Source: Candidatus Acidiferrum typicum (GTDB lineage Bacteria; Acidobacteriota; Terriglobia; Acidiferrales; UBA7541). Taken from it: a DNA stretch of 64,000 bases. The position numbers and the translations under genes are program-made. Positions 35,772 through 44,840 of this stretch are shown piece by piece. The stretch is from NCBI GenBank assembly GCA_025463055.1, contig JAOAPV010000084.1:19158-83157 (forward strand), read 5' to 3'. The notes below the pieces were generated by a model, which was not told where the DNA came from, searched no databases, and was given only the letters and a program-made list of their open reading frames with translations. Numbering within the stretch: the first letter of the stretch is position 1; every line of letters begins with the position of its first letter.

Positions 35772-36097
35772 CTAGGTGTCTCCGGTCGAAAGGTGTCGTT
35801 TTGTTTCCTTTTGACTCTCTCAAGCTTTTCATCGAAAGCTTATAAAGCCGCTGGCACGAGGCGAGATGTTCGTTTTATCAAAGCGGAATGGCGGTACCGC
35901 CGCCTGAATGGACGAGAAAAACATCCCGAGGAATCCTCGGCAAACCGAGAAGTTGGTCAGGCCAGGGTTGGTAGAAGGATTTGATAACCAATTCTGTCGA
36001 CGGCGAAGTGTTCCCTCGCCTCTTATAGGCTTACCGGAAAAGTGCTTTACCCTCCCACGGCCTAGGACCTCCGGTAAGCCGCGGCTCAAAAACATTC
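35772..36097. other. Intergenic region between DeoR remnant and sulfatase-TPR gene
   Basis: The 326 bp contain no convincing gene. They include an AAGCTTT/AAAGCTT palindrome upstream of the DeoR remnant and a GGCTTACCGG/CCGGTAAGCC inverted repeat (36028-36037 and 36071-36080, 33-nt loop) 18 nt after the stop of the sulfatase-TPR gene. The latter might fold as a 3' end structure but has no T-run. Confidence 0.4.
35822..35841. promoter_or_regulatory. Operator-like palindrome upstream of DeoR remnant
   Basis: AAGCTTT (35822-35828) and AAAGCTT (35835-35841) form a perfect 7-bp inverted repeat around TCATCG. It lies about 50 bp upstream of the DeoR start. DeoR-type repressors often bind near their own gene, so this may be a relic autoregulatory site. 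Confidence 0.3.
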
Positions 36098-38041
36098 TTA
36101 TTTGGGTTGCGCGGAGGGTTTTAGCTGTTCCGCCTCAGCGTGTTCGCGAGCGGCATTCTCCTGCTGTCCCAGTTTCGCGTACACCTCTGCAAGGAACTGG
36201 TGGGCCTCCGCGGACTTAGGTTCCACGCGGGTGGCTTTTTCCAAGTTAGGGAGCGCGCCAGCAGCATCGCCCTCTAGTGAAAGGATTCGGCCCCGTAACA
36301 GGTTCGCACGGTAATGATCCGGGTCGAGTTGAAGCGTCACATCCAGGATCGCCATCGCCTCGGGGACGCGATCAGTCCGAGCATAAATAGCAGCCAACGA
36401 AAAGCGCGCATCCGTCCAGTCCGGACTGTGTTCGACCACGATCTCTAAATGTGTCGCCGAATTCTTGAGATCCCCCTTCTGATACATGGCGAGCGCAATT
36501 TCGTAGTGACCCATCATCGAATCCGGAACCAACTGGATGGCTTTATCCAGATGCAAAACCGCTTTGTCGTACTCCCGCATTTCCTTGTAAGCGACGCCCA
36601 AGAAATACTGCGCGTGCGGAATTTGCGGATCAGCCGCTACTACTTGCTCGAGCAGGGGAATTGCCGATAGTACCTTGCCGTCCTCGATTTTCAAATCAGC
36701 ATCGTGCAAATCGTTAGCCACCTGAATGTGCGTCTTCGGATCGACACCGCCGAATCCCGTGTCCGTTCGGGAGGACGCCATATAGCCCATCGCACGCAAC
36801 TTCTCCACACTTTGTGGATCGAGTGAACCACGCGCCGCCTCCGGTGCGTTAGCGCTCGCCCGCTTTGAAAAGCTGTCGAGTTCCGCGGCGACGCGTACAG
36901 CAGCGAGCTTATTTTTTTCAAACAAGTTGCGCGCTTCACCAGGATCTTCAGTCGAGTTATAGAGCTCCGGCTGGGGCGCCTTAACGTACAGAAAGTTTCC
37001 GGTCCGCAAAGCCTCCAGCGAACTCCACCCGAAACCGCGATGCGAATACTCGCTTTCGGAGAAAGATGGGCGGTCCTTTGCGGCCCTCATCCGGACCAGC
37101 TGCAAAAGAGATTGTCCTTGCATGGCCGTTGGCGCAGGCGATTGCATAGCCGCAAGGATGGTCGGGGCGACGTCGACCAGGCTCGCACGCGCGGAAATTT
37201 TTTGTCCGGCAAAATTTGCCCGCGGAAGTCTGATGAGCAGCGGTACGCGAATTGTCGAGTCGTAGAGAAAAACGCCGTGCGTATTCTCGCCATGCTCGCC
37301 AAGCGATTCGCCGTGGTCGCTCATGACGGCAATTAAAGCGTCATCGTAGAGCCCCGTGCGCCGGAGGCCTGCCAACAGTTTGCCGACCGTATTGTCCACG
37401 TATGCGACGCAAGCGTCGTATGGGGCGTTCGCGTAGCGTTCTTTAAATGGTGACGGAGGATCGTATGGGTCGTGCGCATCCCAGAGATGCACCCAAACGA
37501 ATACAGGACCATGGTGATTCTTCTCAAGCCATTTCAGCGCGCGGGTAACCGTATCTTCTCCGCGCCGTTGGATAGAACCGAGACGGCTCTCGCCTTTCTT
37601 TCCGCGATGGAATCCGGCGTCATACATATCGAATCCACGCTCGAACCCAGGCGAGAACCCGTTTTGCGGGTCGAGAATAATGGAACTGACAAATGCGGCT
37701 GTGCGGTAGCCGCGTGCGCGCAAAAGTTCCGGCAGGTAAGGAATGGATTCTGGCAAGCGGCTTCCGAAATCGCGGACGCCGTGGAAGTGCGGGTAGGTGC
37801 CGGAAAGGATGGTGGCGTGGGAGACAGGGGTCAGTGGCGCCTGTGAGTATGCCCGCTCGAAGATGACACCCTGGCGGGCCAGAGCGTCCAACTGTGGCGT
37901 CAGACCCTGCGTCGAGCCGAGAAAACCCATGCGGTCGGCGCGGACGGTATCCATCGTGATCAGAATGACGCTGGGTGGATCGGCCGCCGCCGCGAATGAC
38001 GGCAAAGCAATGAGAACAAAGAGAACCCAGGATCGCCGCAT
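36098..38041 (-). CDS. Secreted sulfatase-fold protein with C-terminal TPRs (paralogue)
   Basis: The 647-residue protein has a signal peptide (MRRSWVLFVLIALPSFAAA) and a catalytic domain (about 22-400) with SVILITMDTVRADR, the nucleophile region APLTPVSHATILSG (Thr, no formylglycine motif), HLWDAHDPYDPPSP and AVMSDHGESLGEHGENTHG. TPR repeats follow (IPHAQYFLGVAYKEMREYDKAVLHLDKAIQLVPDSM and three or more others to residue 640). It is the paralogue of the gene at 25620-27578, with the same domain order and similar length. It lies 61 nt downstream of a TonB receptor gene on the same strand, so receptor and enzyme are probably one unit acting on an imported or surface-bound ester. Confidence 0.87.
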   Translation of the reverse strand: MRRSWVLFVLIALPSFAAAADPPSVILITMDTVRADRMGFLGSTQGLTPQLDALARQGVIFERAYSQAPLTPVSHATILSGTYPHFHGVRDFGSRLPESIPYLPELLRARGYRTAAFVSSIILDPQNGFSPGFERGFDMYDAGFHRGKKGESRLGSIQRRGEDTVTRALKWLEKNHHGPVFVWVHLWDAHDPYDPPSPFKERYANAPYDACVAYVDNTVGKLLAGLRRTGLYDDALIAVMSDHGESLGEHGENTHGVFLYDSTIRVPLLIRLPRANFAGQKISARASLVDVAPTILAAMQSPAPTAMQGQSLLQLVRMRAAKDRPSFSESEYSHRGFGWSSLEALRTGNFLYVKAPQPELYNSTEDPGEARNLFEKNKLAAVRVAAELDSFSKRASANAPEAARGSLDPQSVEKLRAMGYMASSRTDTGFGGVDPKTHIQVANDLHDADLKIEDGKVLSAIPLLEQVVAADPQIPHAQYFLGVAYKEMREYDKAVLHLDKAIQLVPDSMMGHYEIALAMYQKGDLKNSATHLEIVVEHSPDWTDARFSLAAIYARTDRVPEAMAILDVTLQLDPDHYRANLLRGRILSLEGDAAGALPNLEKATRVEPKSAEAHQFLAEVYAKLGQQENAAREHAEAEQLKPSAQPK

Positions 38042-38102
38042 AAAGGAAAATGGAGCCTGATTTTATCAGACTCCCCGGAAAGCTGCTGGTTGATAGAAGT
38101 TG

Positions 38103-41100
38103 TTAGAAAAGGAGCTTCAGCCCAAATTGCATAACGCGCGGTGAGCCTTGCGCGACGCCGGGGTTGAGACCGTCGGGTGTCGTGCTGATAGTTGCGAAAC
38201 TGGAGGAGGAGAGCTTCGCGCTGGTTGGAGCCGGATTGAAGTTCGGATGGTTAAGGACGTTAAACACCTCCCACCGGAACTGCAGATTGAGGCGTTCGTT
38301 CAGCTTGGTCATCTTAATTACACTGCCGTCCAGCTGTTTGAATCCCGGCCCGCGCAAGCTGTTGCGGCCGCAGGTACCCAACACGCCGCCAACCGGCTGA
38401 CTAAAGGCGGTGCTTATATTTGTGATAAACGTCGTCTGAGAGTAGTCATATTGAGGTGGCGCGATGCAATTGGCGCGCAAGACTGCCAAGTCCTGCCCAG
38501 AATTGTCTCCCCCCGACTTCCCTGACAGGGCCGTAAACGGCCGTCCCGTGAGGGCCGTAAAGACTGACCCGATTTCCCAGCCCTGTCCGAAGCGCCCCAA
38601 GCTCGAGACTTTCGGAACGGTATAGGTGCCGCCAAGGTTGAAGTTCAGGCGTACGTCCGTGTCACACGGACCCTGAGTGTCCCTTGGATTATATGGATTC
38701 TCCGCCTGGAGCGGCAGGGCACCCTGGCCTCCGCGGTTGGTGGAGTTGTTGTCAATACAATTGGACCATGTGAAGTTGTACTGAGTGTTGAGACCGTGCC
38801 AGTTGCGCTGACGGAAAGACGCCTGAAGCGCGTTGTAGCGCTGGTATCCGTCGTTGGTGAGCTCCATGATGTAGTTGTACGACGGAACAAAAGTGCCGCC
38901 CACGTTGGTCTGGAAAATCGAATCGAACGGCCGGTCGCAATTAAGGGAGCTAGGGTTTGAAGCGCTTCCGGGAGTGCCGGTTAGCTGCTTAAAAGGTTTC
39001 CCGGTGGCTGGATTAATTGCATTGCTCCAGCAACCCAGGGGACGATTATTTAAGCTTCGCTCGTAAAGCAGGTTTTGGCCCCTGGTCCCGACGTAAGAAA
39101 TGGTAATCACGCTATCTTTAAACACTTGCTGCTGAATCGTCGCGGAGTAGTAGTGAATTCGCGGCGTCAACAGGGGAGAAGCCGTCCCAAATATGTTGAA
39201 GGGCGGGTTCCCGGTGGGATTAGCTCCGAACGTCTGGAAAGGGACCGTGCTCCCTGGCAACGGCAACGGGCCAATGCACACAAAATCCGCACTCGGGCTG
39301 GTCGCCGGATCGTAACAGGTATTCGGGCCCTGAGGCTCCCACATGAGTGAAGGATCAAAGGCGCCGTCCGCTGTGATCGAGAAAACCCCCAGATCCGAAT
39401 TCGTGAACGCGCCGGCGCGCGCTCCGTGAAAAACGTACGGGGCGCTGATCGCGGAGAAGTTCGCCACGTCGTAGGTCAGGGCGTACCCGAGACGCAAGGC
39501 GGTCTTTCCGCTGCCGAAGATGTCCCAAGCCAAACCGGCGCGAGGACCAAAATCTTTCTTGTCCAAATCGTACAGGCGCGGGAAACTGGGTCCTAGCTTA
39601 ACAAGGCCTTTGTTGGGGAAAAAATTTGAGCCATTCTTGTCCGACTCGCCGAGCGCGCCGTTCAGATCCCACCGCAAGCCATAGCTGACGGTAACGCGCG
39701 GGGTCACTTTCCATTCGTCCTGCACGTACAGTCCGACCGAGGGCTGCCCCAGCTTTCGCGCCGTGTCACCAAAGGAACGAAATACTTCATCGAGCCGGCC
39801 AAGGAGAAGTTGATCGATGACCGTTGTCCAGTCGGACTCGAAAACTTCAAGATAAGGCCGCGCGCGGTTGCGCAAACTGAATGTAGACGCGTACTGGTAA
39901 TTGCCACCAATCTTGATCGTATGCGCGCCCTTGAGCCAGCTGAAATGTTCGGACACGTCGTAGGTTTGTGTAGGCCGCGTGCTCAGCGGGTAGCCCCCAA
40001 TGCCGCCAATGTAGCCGGTGCTGGCATAGCTGTAGACAGGGGGCACACCGAAGTCGAGTGGATCGAGTGGGCCGGTATCAACTCCCAGGCTGAGGGGGTT
40101 GATCTTGTTATTCACGTCAAGGATTTGCGAGTACCGGGTCCAATTGAAGCGCGTGTCGAGAATCTTATTGGGTGCCAGATTGTAGGTCCAGGTCAGGCCG
40201 GCCAATTGGACGCGCGTGGGCGCGATGGTATTGAACATGTCCGTGGGCCCTGCTCCGCTCCGTGGAGGCATGGTGTATCCGGACGCTGGCGCGGACTGGA
40301 GACTGTCGGCAAACATGTAGCGGCCAGAGATCTGCATCTTGTCGTTCATCTTGTGATCGATCTTGACCATGAAGCTGTTCATGGAATCCGTGTTCGGCAA
40401 ATTAACGACCTGCTGAAACCCGCCTGTGGTCAATGACGGATGCACTGGAAAGAAGTTGAACAGAGCCTGGCCAGCCGGATTGATGGGCAGACCAGCGGTA
40501 TTGACCGTAGGGTCGCTAAAGTTTGCCAAAGCGGCGTTGACATCGCCTTGCGTCGGGACATTGATCGTATAGGCCGGCTTGGAGATATTTTTCTGCCCCT
40601 CATAGTTGACGAAGAAAAAAGTGCGATCCTTCACCATCGGTCCACCGAGTGTCGCGCCATATTGATGATTGTGGAGAGGAATTACCGTCTGCGAAATTGC
40701 ATTGGTTGCGTCGGTGTAGCTCCAGTGACCGAAGTAATACACTGATCCGTGGAAATCGTTAGTGCCGCTCTTCAGCGTCACATTGACGGAGGCGCCGCCC
40801 TTCACTCCATATTCGGCGGAGGGAAGCTGCTGTACCGTGTACTCAGCGATAGCGTCATTTGGCAGCACCGAAGCGGAAACGCCCAGAACACCCGGTTGAC
40901 CGACCACCTCGCTGCCATAAAAGCGGTCATTGTTGTACATGCCATCGATCAGGTAATTGTTCGCGGTGCTGCGCTGGCCGCTGATGCTGACGTCTAGGAA
41001 ACCGCCGCCGGGCGTGCGCTGCACTCCGGGGGTGATGGCGAGGATGGATTTGAAATCGCGGCCGTTAAGGGGCAGATCGACGATGCGCTCTTGGTCTACG

Positions 41101-41510
41101 TCGTTGTTGATGCCGGGCGAATAGTCCACCAGAGGAGCAACCGCCTCGACGGTGACGGTTTCGGTGTTCTGACCTACTTCAAGTGGGAAATCGGCCTTCG
41201 TCAACTGAGCGACGGTTACGGTGACATCGCGCACCGTGGTCTTGAACCCTGGCGCAGAAACGGAAACTTTGTAAACGCAGCTAGGCAGATCTGTTAGCCG
41301 ATACTCGCCAGCGGTGCCGGACTTCGCCGTGCGCGTTAACTTGGTGTCAGGGCAGACCGCGGTGACGTTCGCGCCCGCAATCGACCCGCCACTCTGATCA
41401 GTCACGGTGCCAGAGATATCGCCGGTGACGATCTGCGCGGAGGCGGACAGCGAAGTGATTAGACAGAGGAATACAACGGTGCCTGAGAATATAGAAAGAC
41501 GTTTGAGCAT
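38103..41510 (-). CDS. Oar-like TonB-dependent receptor
   Basis: The protein is about 1135 residues from the ATG at 41510 (GGGGTGGGG just upstream); a GTG three codons earlier is the alternative. The signal peptide (FSGTVVFLCLITSLSASAQ) is followed by a CarboxypepD_reg domain (VTGDISGTVTDQSGGSIAGANVTAV), a plug (DLPLNGRDFKSILAITPGVQ, NYLIDGMYNNDRF) and a beta-barrel ending MQFGLKLLF. Probable operon with the sulfatase-TPR gene downstream. The upstream 0.9 kb is non-coding, leaving room for regulation. Confidence 0.9.
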   Translation of the reverse strand: MLKRLSIFSGTVVFLCLITSLSASAQIVTGDISGTVTDQSGGSIAGANVTAVCPDTKLTRTAKSGTAGEYRLTDLPSCVYKVSVSAPGFKTTVRDVTVTVAQLTKADFPLEVGQNTETVTVEAVAPLVDYSPGINNDVDQERIVDLPLNGRDFKSILAITPGVQRTPGGGFLDVSISGQRSTANNYLIDGMYNNDRFYGSEVVGQPGVLGVSASVLPNDAIAEYTVQQLPSAEYGVKGGASVNVTLKSGTNDFHGSVYYFGHWSYTDATNAISQTVIPLHNHQYGATLGGPMVKDRTFFFVNYEGQKNISKPAYTINVPTQGDVNAALANFSDPTVNTAGLPINPAGQALFNFFPVHPSLTTGGFQQVVNLPNTDSMNSFMVKIDHKMNDKMQISGRYMFADSLQSAPASGYTMPPRSGAGPTDMFNTIAPTRVQLAGLTWTYNLAPNKILDTRFNWTRYSQILDVNNKINPLSLGVDTGPLDPLDFGVPPVYSYASTGYIGGIGGYPLSTRPTQTYDVSEHFSWLKGAHTIKIGGNYQYASTFSLRNRARPYLEVFESDWTTVIDQLLLGRLDEVFRSFGDTARKLGQPSVGLYVQDEWKVTPRVTVSYGLRWDLNGALGESDKNGSNFFPNKGLVKLGPSFPRLYDLDKKDFGPRAGLAWDIFGSGKTALRLGYALTYDVANFSAISAPYVFHGARAGAFTNSDLGVFSITADGAFDPSLMWEPQGPNTCYDPATSPSADFVCIGPLPLPGSTVPFQTFGANPTGNPPFNIFGTASPLLTPRIHYYSATIQQQVFKDSVITISYVGTRGQNLLYERSLNNRPLGCWSNAINPATGKPFKQLTGTPGSASNPSSLNCDRPFDSIFQTNVGGTFVPSYNYIMELTNDGYQRYNALQASFRQRNWHGLNTQYNFTWSNCIDNNSTNRGGQGALPLQAENPYNPRDTQGPCDTDVRLNFNLGGTYTVPKVSSLGRFGQGWEIGSVFTALTGRPFTALSGKSGGDNSGQDLAVLRANCIAPPQYDYSQTTFITNISTAFSQPVGGVLGTCGRNSLRGPGFKQLDGSVIKMTKLNERLNLQFRWEVFNVLNHPNFNPAPTSAKLSSSSFATISTTPDGLNPGVAQGSPRVMQFGLKLLF

Positions 41511-41893
41511 TAACCCCACCCCATCGGCAGACTACGATTCCATGGAAGGAATCCTTGAGTTGGGTGGATTCTATTCCGGCTTGGGTATTTGTCAATAACA
41601 ATGTCCAACACCATCGGATTGGAAAAGTGGATGTCACATAAGTGCGAAGGCAGCAACTGAAACGTATAGTGACCCGAGCGGCAAATTCGCGGCAGATCTG
41701 AATATCAACGCTCCTCGACTCCACTTCGTGGCCAGGGGGGTACCACCCCTATCATCGACAAAAGAGTGCGGAAACTATTGACAACAGAACAGATAGGAGA
41801 TTGCCGTTGACGAAAAGAGTTCGTAATCGCATGAAACTGCTGGGCTTGCAGGGATATGATAGGAAGGAAAGAAGTTAAGGGCCTTGCGCGACC

Positions 41894-41932
41894 TGACATA
41901 AGGGAGTGTGTTACAGCGCGGGACTTATGTCA
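41894..41932. repeat. 9-bp inverted repeat TGACATAAG / CTTATGTCA
   Basis: TGACATAAG at 41894-41902 and CTTATGTCA at 41924-41932 form a perfect inverted repeat with a 21-nt spacer. The arms are AT-rich and there is no T-run, so this is not a normal terminator. An operator or the relic of a small mobile element are both possible. Confidence 0.35.
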
Positions 41933-42184
41933 ATGGTAAACTCTCTAATTTGGACCGAGGGGAACGGATTATGGCGAGACCATGATGACCAGGATCGAAA
42001 AACGCACGCTGTGGGACAGGGGCCAAAACCAAGTCAGTGTTACTACGAACCCGGGTCAACCGTTTGCAGAGAGCGCCGCGTTATGAAAAAGCGCGAACGT
42101 TCGGTCTGTTTGCCTCTTTTCGCAGTATTGCTCTAGGATCCTTGGTCCCCGCCTGGTCAGATTTTCGTCTTTATATGTTTTCCC

Positions 42185-42213
42185 TTGACAATGCACACAG
42201 CTGGTAGTTAAGT
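42185..42213 (+). promoter_or_regulatory. Weak candidate promoter of secreted propeller gene
   Basis: A perfect TTGACA (42185-42190) is followed after 17 bp by TTAAGT, which matches only three of six -10 positions. It would give a leader of about 165 nt. The start ATG at 42384 has AAGGAG about 11 nt upstream. Confidence 0.25.
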
Positions 42214-42383
42214 TTGCCCCACTTCACCATCTTCGTGAATGTCCCCAGTTGAGGCCCCTGTAATAAAGCCCCAGGAGTAGTGCTTCCCGTGGGCTCCCAG
42301 GCTGAAATTCCTAATCGGTCCGGCTTCCGCGTAAGTTTCGCGATTGAAGGATCAAGCCCTACCTTAGCAAGGAGTCGATAAAC

Positions 42384-44594
42384 ATGTTTCAACCCATTCG
42401 CTATTTTTTGAGTCTCTTCACGTTGTTGCTCCTCGGGATACTATTGCTACCGCGCCTGTCCTCCGCGCAGGTGACTTCGCAGGACCCGAATTTTACGCCC
42501 TCGGTACTCAAGTCGGGACTTTCCGTGCCCAGCGGGCTTGTCTTCCGCTCGCCTACTGGCGACCTTGTGTTATCTCAGAATGGTGCGAACCAGGTCTCAC
42601 TTGTGAGTCTGCCGTCCGGCGCCACTAACGCCTTTGCGACGCAGGCTTCCGCAGACGAGATTGCCGTTCGATCCAGTGATGGTCTCGTTGCGGTCAAGAC
42701 GCAGGCAACGGGTCAGACCGCGGGCCCGATCAACTTTTACAGCTCCAGCGGGACGCTTTTGGGATCGATACCGCAAGGAAATCCCAACGGGTGCATCACT
42801 GGATTGGCGTTCGATACCAGCGGCAACTTGTTTGTGGCAGCCGGTCCGGCTACTGAGGTACCCGGTGGGTGCCAAACAAACGGTTGGGCTCTCTATGAAT
42901 TTCCGCAACAGACGGGACAGACGCCCTCCACCACATCGTCACAAAAAGTCTCGTTCAATGCGGGTGATCTTATCGAAGGTTTGGCATTCTCGGCGGCCCC
43001 CCTCTCTGAAGGATCTCTGTATGCGATTAGCTCTACCAATGGCAATGTCTATCAGATCGGTCTGTGCGCGGACTGCTCGACGCTATTCGCGACCCGCTTC
43101 GCGCAGGTCTCAAATGGGGATTCGCCGAACCGGAGCATCTCGGGCATTGCGATTGATCCGCTTTTGGGTGACATCTACATTTCGGAGTTCACTGGAGGAG
43201 ATGTGGTCAGAGTTCGACCGCCCGACAACACCTCCGAAGCCATCCAAACCGCCAGTCTATTCGCCACTGGGTTCAGCAATACCTTCGGGTTAGCTTTCGA
43301 TACCAACGGCAATCTTTATGTCAACGAGACGAATGCGGGCAATCTTTGGAAGTTCACGCGAAACTCTTTCGCAACGCCGCTACAACCGATCTCCAAGGGT
43401 CAGACGCTTACATTCACCAATCCCAACAGCGCAATGTCTGACCAGATCCAAACCATCTTGATTCCTCCCAGTGCGAACCTAAACGGCGCTGCTTTCTTGC
43501 AGGCCATTTTCGTCCCAGTCTTAGGGACAACGCTCGATGCCAGACTGCTCCCGGGGTCACGGGGTGACACGGAGTTCTTCGGGGGCGGACCTGTCCCTCC
43601 AGGATCGACTTGCATCCGCGTCCCGAGCGCAAGCCCCAACCCAGCAACCCCCACCAACTGCCTCGTCACGGTTCAGAAGTGCTACGACGCGAATCATAAG
43701 CCCTTCGACATATGCCCGGTGCGGGAGCCTTTAGGTAACACAGATCTGATCCAACTCGGGTCGACGTATAGTAATGGGAGCTTGCCTAAGCCGCCGTTAG
43801 CGTTGTTCCTGATAGACTTCGATACGCCCCCGGACAACACGACGCTTACGGACATCACCACCAACCCGCTGGACTGTTGTACCGGGACGGGAGGGACGAA
43901 GAGCCTTTGCTCGCAGACATTCTTCGCCGCCCCAGGCACCGTATCTAGCGATTTCTCCCTGGGTCCCATTTCTCCGATTACGCTCAGCTCAGGGTCTGGT
44001 TCCGCAACGGTGCCGGTGAAATCGATTGGCACCTTTAACTCAGCGGTTACCCTGGGTGTGTCCGACGCACCGCCGGGCGTAACGGCGACGCTCAATCAAC
44101 CGTCTGTGACTCCGACAGCTGGCAATACAGACCTGACAACAAGGCTGATGGTCAGTGTCGGGCCATTTGTTTCGGCCTCGACGTTCACGCTGATCGTCAC
44201 GGGCACAGACATTACTTCGTCGGTGGTCCGTTTGGCCTCCGTAAACGTAAATGTGTGTCACTACGCATCTATCACGCTTTCGCCTTCTACCGTGGCGGCA
44301 GGTGGGAAGATTACAGTCACTGGAACACTGATGTCTTGCACGAGCACGACGCAGACTATAGCCGTTCAGTTCACATTGACAGGGCCATTCAATTCGGGCG
44401 CGTGCGGCACGTCAAAATCTGTGATGTTCACGACTCCGCCGTTTAAGCTGCCAGCTGGCACGAAGAAGATGGTGTCCTTCCCCTTTTACATTCCGAAGAA
44501 CACCTGCCCTGGAAGCTACACGATTGCGGCCACGACGTTTGTGAACGGCACAGCTGTAGATACTTCTGCGGCTACGCTCACAATCACGCATTAG
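42384..44594 (+). CDS. Secreted NHL/SMP-30-like beta-propeller protein with C-terminal Ig-like region
   Basis: The 736-residue protein has a signal peptide (FLSLFTLLLLGILLLPRLSSAQ). Residues about 30-330 are propeller-like repeats (LVFRSPTGDLVLSQNGANQVSLVSLP, LAFDTSGNLFVAAGPA, IAIDPLLGDIYISEFTGGDVVRVRPPD, LAFDTNGNLYVNETNAGNLWKF). A Cys-containing middle is followed by two beta-sandwich-like stretches (about 530-630 and 635-736, ITLSPSTVAAGGKITVTGTL) resembling bacterial Ig-like or CARDB domains. Function unknown; an extracellular binding or surface protein is the safe reading. It stands alone between divergent and convergent genes. Confidence 0.75.
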   Translation: MFQPIRYFLSLFTLLLLGILLLPRLSSAQVTSQDPNFTPSVLKSGLSVPSGLVFRSPTGDLVLSQNGANQVSLVSLPSGATNAFATQASADEIAVRSSDGLVAVKTQATGQTAGPINFYSSSGTLLGSIPQGNPNGCITGLAFDTSGNLFVAAGPATEVPGGCQTNGWALYEFPQQTGQTPSTTSSQKVSFNAGDLIEGLAFSAAPLSEGSLYAISSTNGNVYQIGLCADCSTLFATRFAQVSNGDSPNRSISGIAIDPLLGDIYISEFTGGDVVRVRPPDNTSEAIQTASLFATGFSNTFGLAFDTNGNLYVNETNAGNLWKFTRNSFATPLQPISKGQTLTFTNPNSAMSDQIQTILIPPSANLNGAAFLQAIFVPVLGTTLDARLLPGSRGDTEFFGGGPVPPGSTCIRVPSASPNPATPTNCLVTVQKCYDANHKPFDICPVREPLGNTDLIQLGSTYSNGSLPKPPLALFLIDFDTPPDNTTLTDITTNPLDCCTGTGGTKSLCSQTFFAAPGTVSSDFSLGPISPITLSSGSGSATVPVKSIGTFNSAVTLGVSDAPPGVTATLNQPSVTPTAGNTDLTTRLMVSVGPFVSASTFTLIVTGTDITSSVVRLASVNVNVCHYASITLSPSTVAAGGKITVTGTLMSCTSTTQTIAVQFTLTGPFNSGACGTSKSVMFTTPPFKLPAGTKKMVSFPFYIPKNTCPGSYTIAATTFVNGTAVDTSAATLTITH

Positions 44595-44840
44595 GGTTAG
44601 GAGGCGAGGCAAGTCACTCAAAAAAGTTACCTTAGTGTGTATCGTCGGGTCCGTGGAAATGTCGCCGAGGGTTGTTTTGGCGGCCACGGGCAAGTAAGAA
44701 TTGCCGGGCGAGCGGCGCTGCACGAGCGGTTTGCCCTGCGCATTCAGTTGAGGCGTTGCATTCAACCCGGCGACTTAACTTCATCACTGACACGCGGAGT
44801 CTGGTCAACAGTGTGGGCGCCCCAGAGGACTGGCCTAGGA

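Larger units (their letters stand above)
41511..42383. other. Long divergent non-coding region
   Basis: These 873 bp between divergent genes hold no convincing gene; a 76-codon frame at 41906-42136 has no family look. Visible structure: an inverted repeat at 41894-41932, a TTGACA at 41778-41783 without a matching -10, and a weak promoter-like TTGACA at 42185-42190. The 5' end serves the leftward receptor gene and the 3' end the rightward propeller gene. Confidence 0.4.

Noticed and set aside
41906..42136. 76-codon frame in the long non-coding gap
   Set aside because: No ribosome binding site, no recognisable fold or family; coding is not supported.
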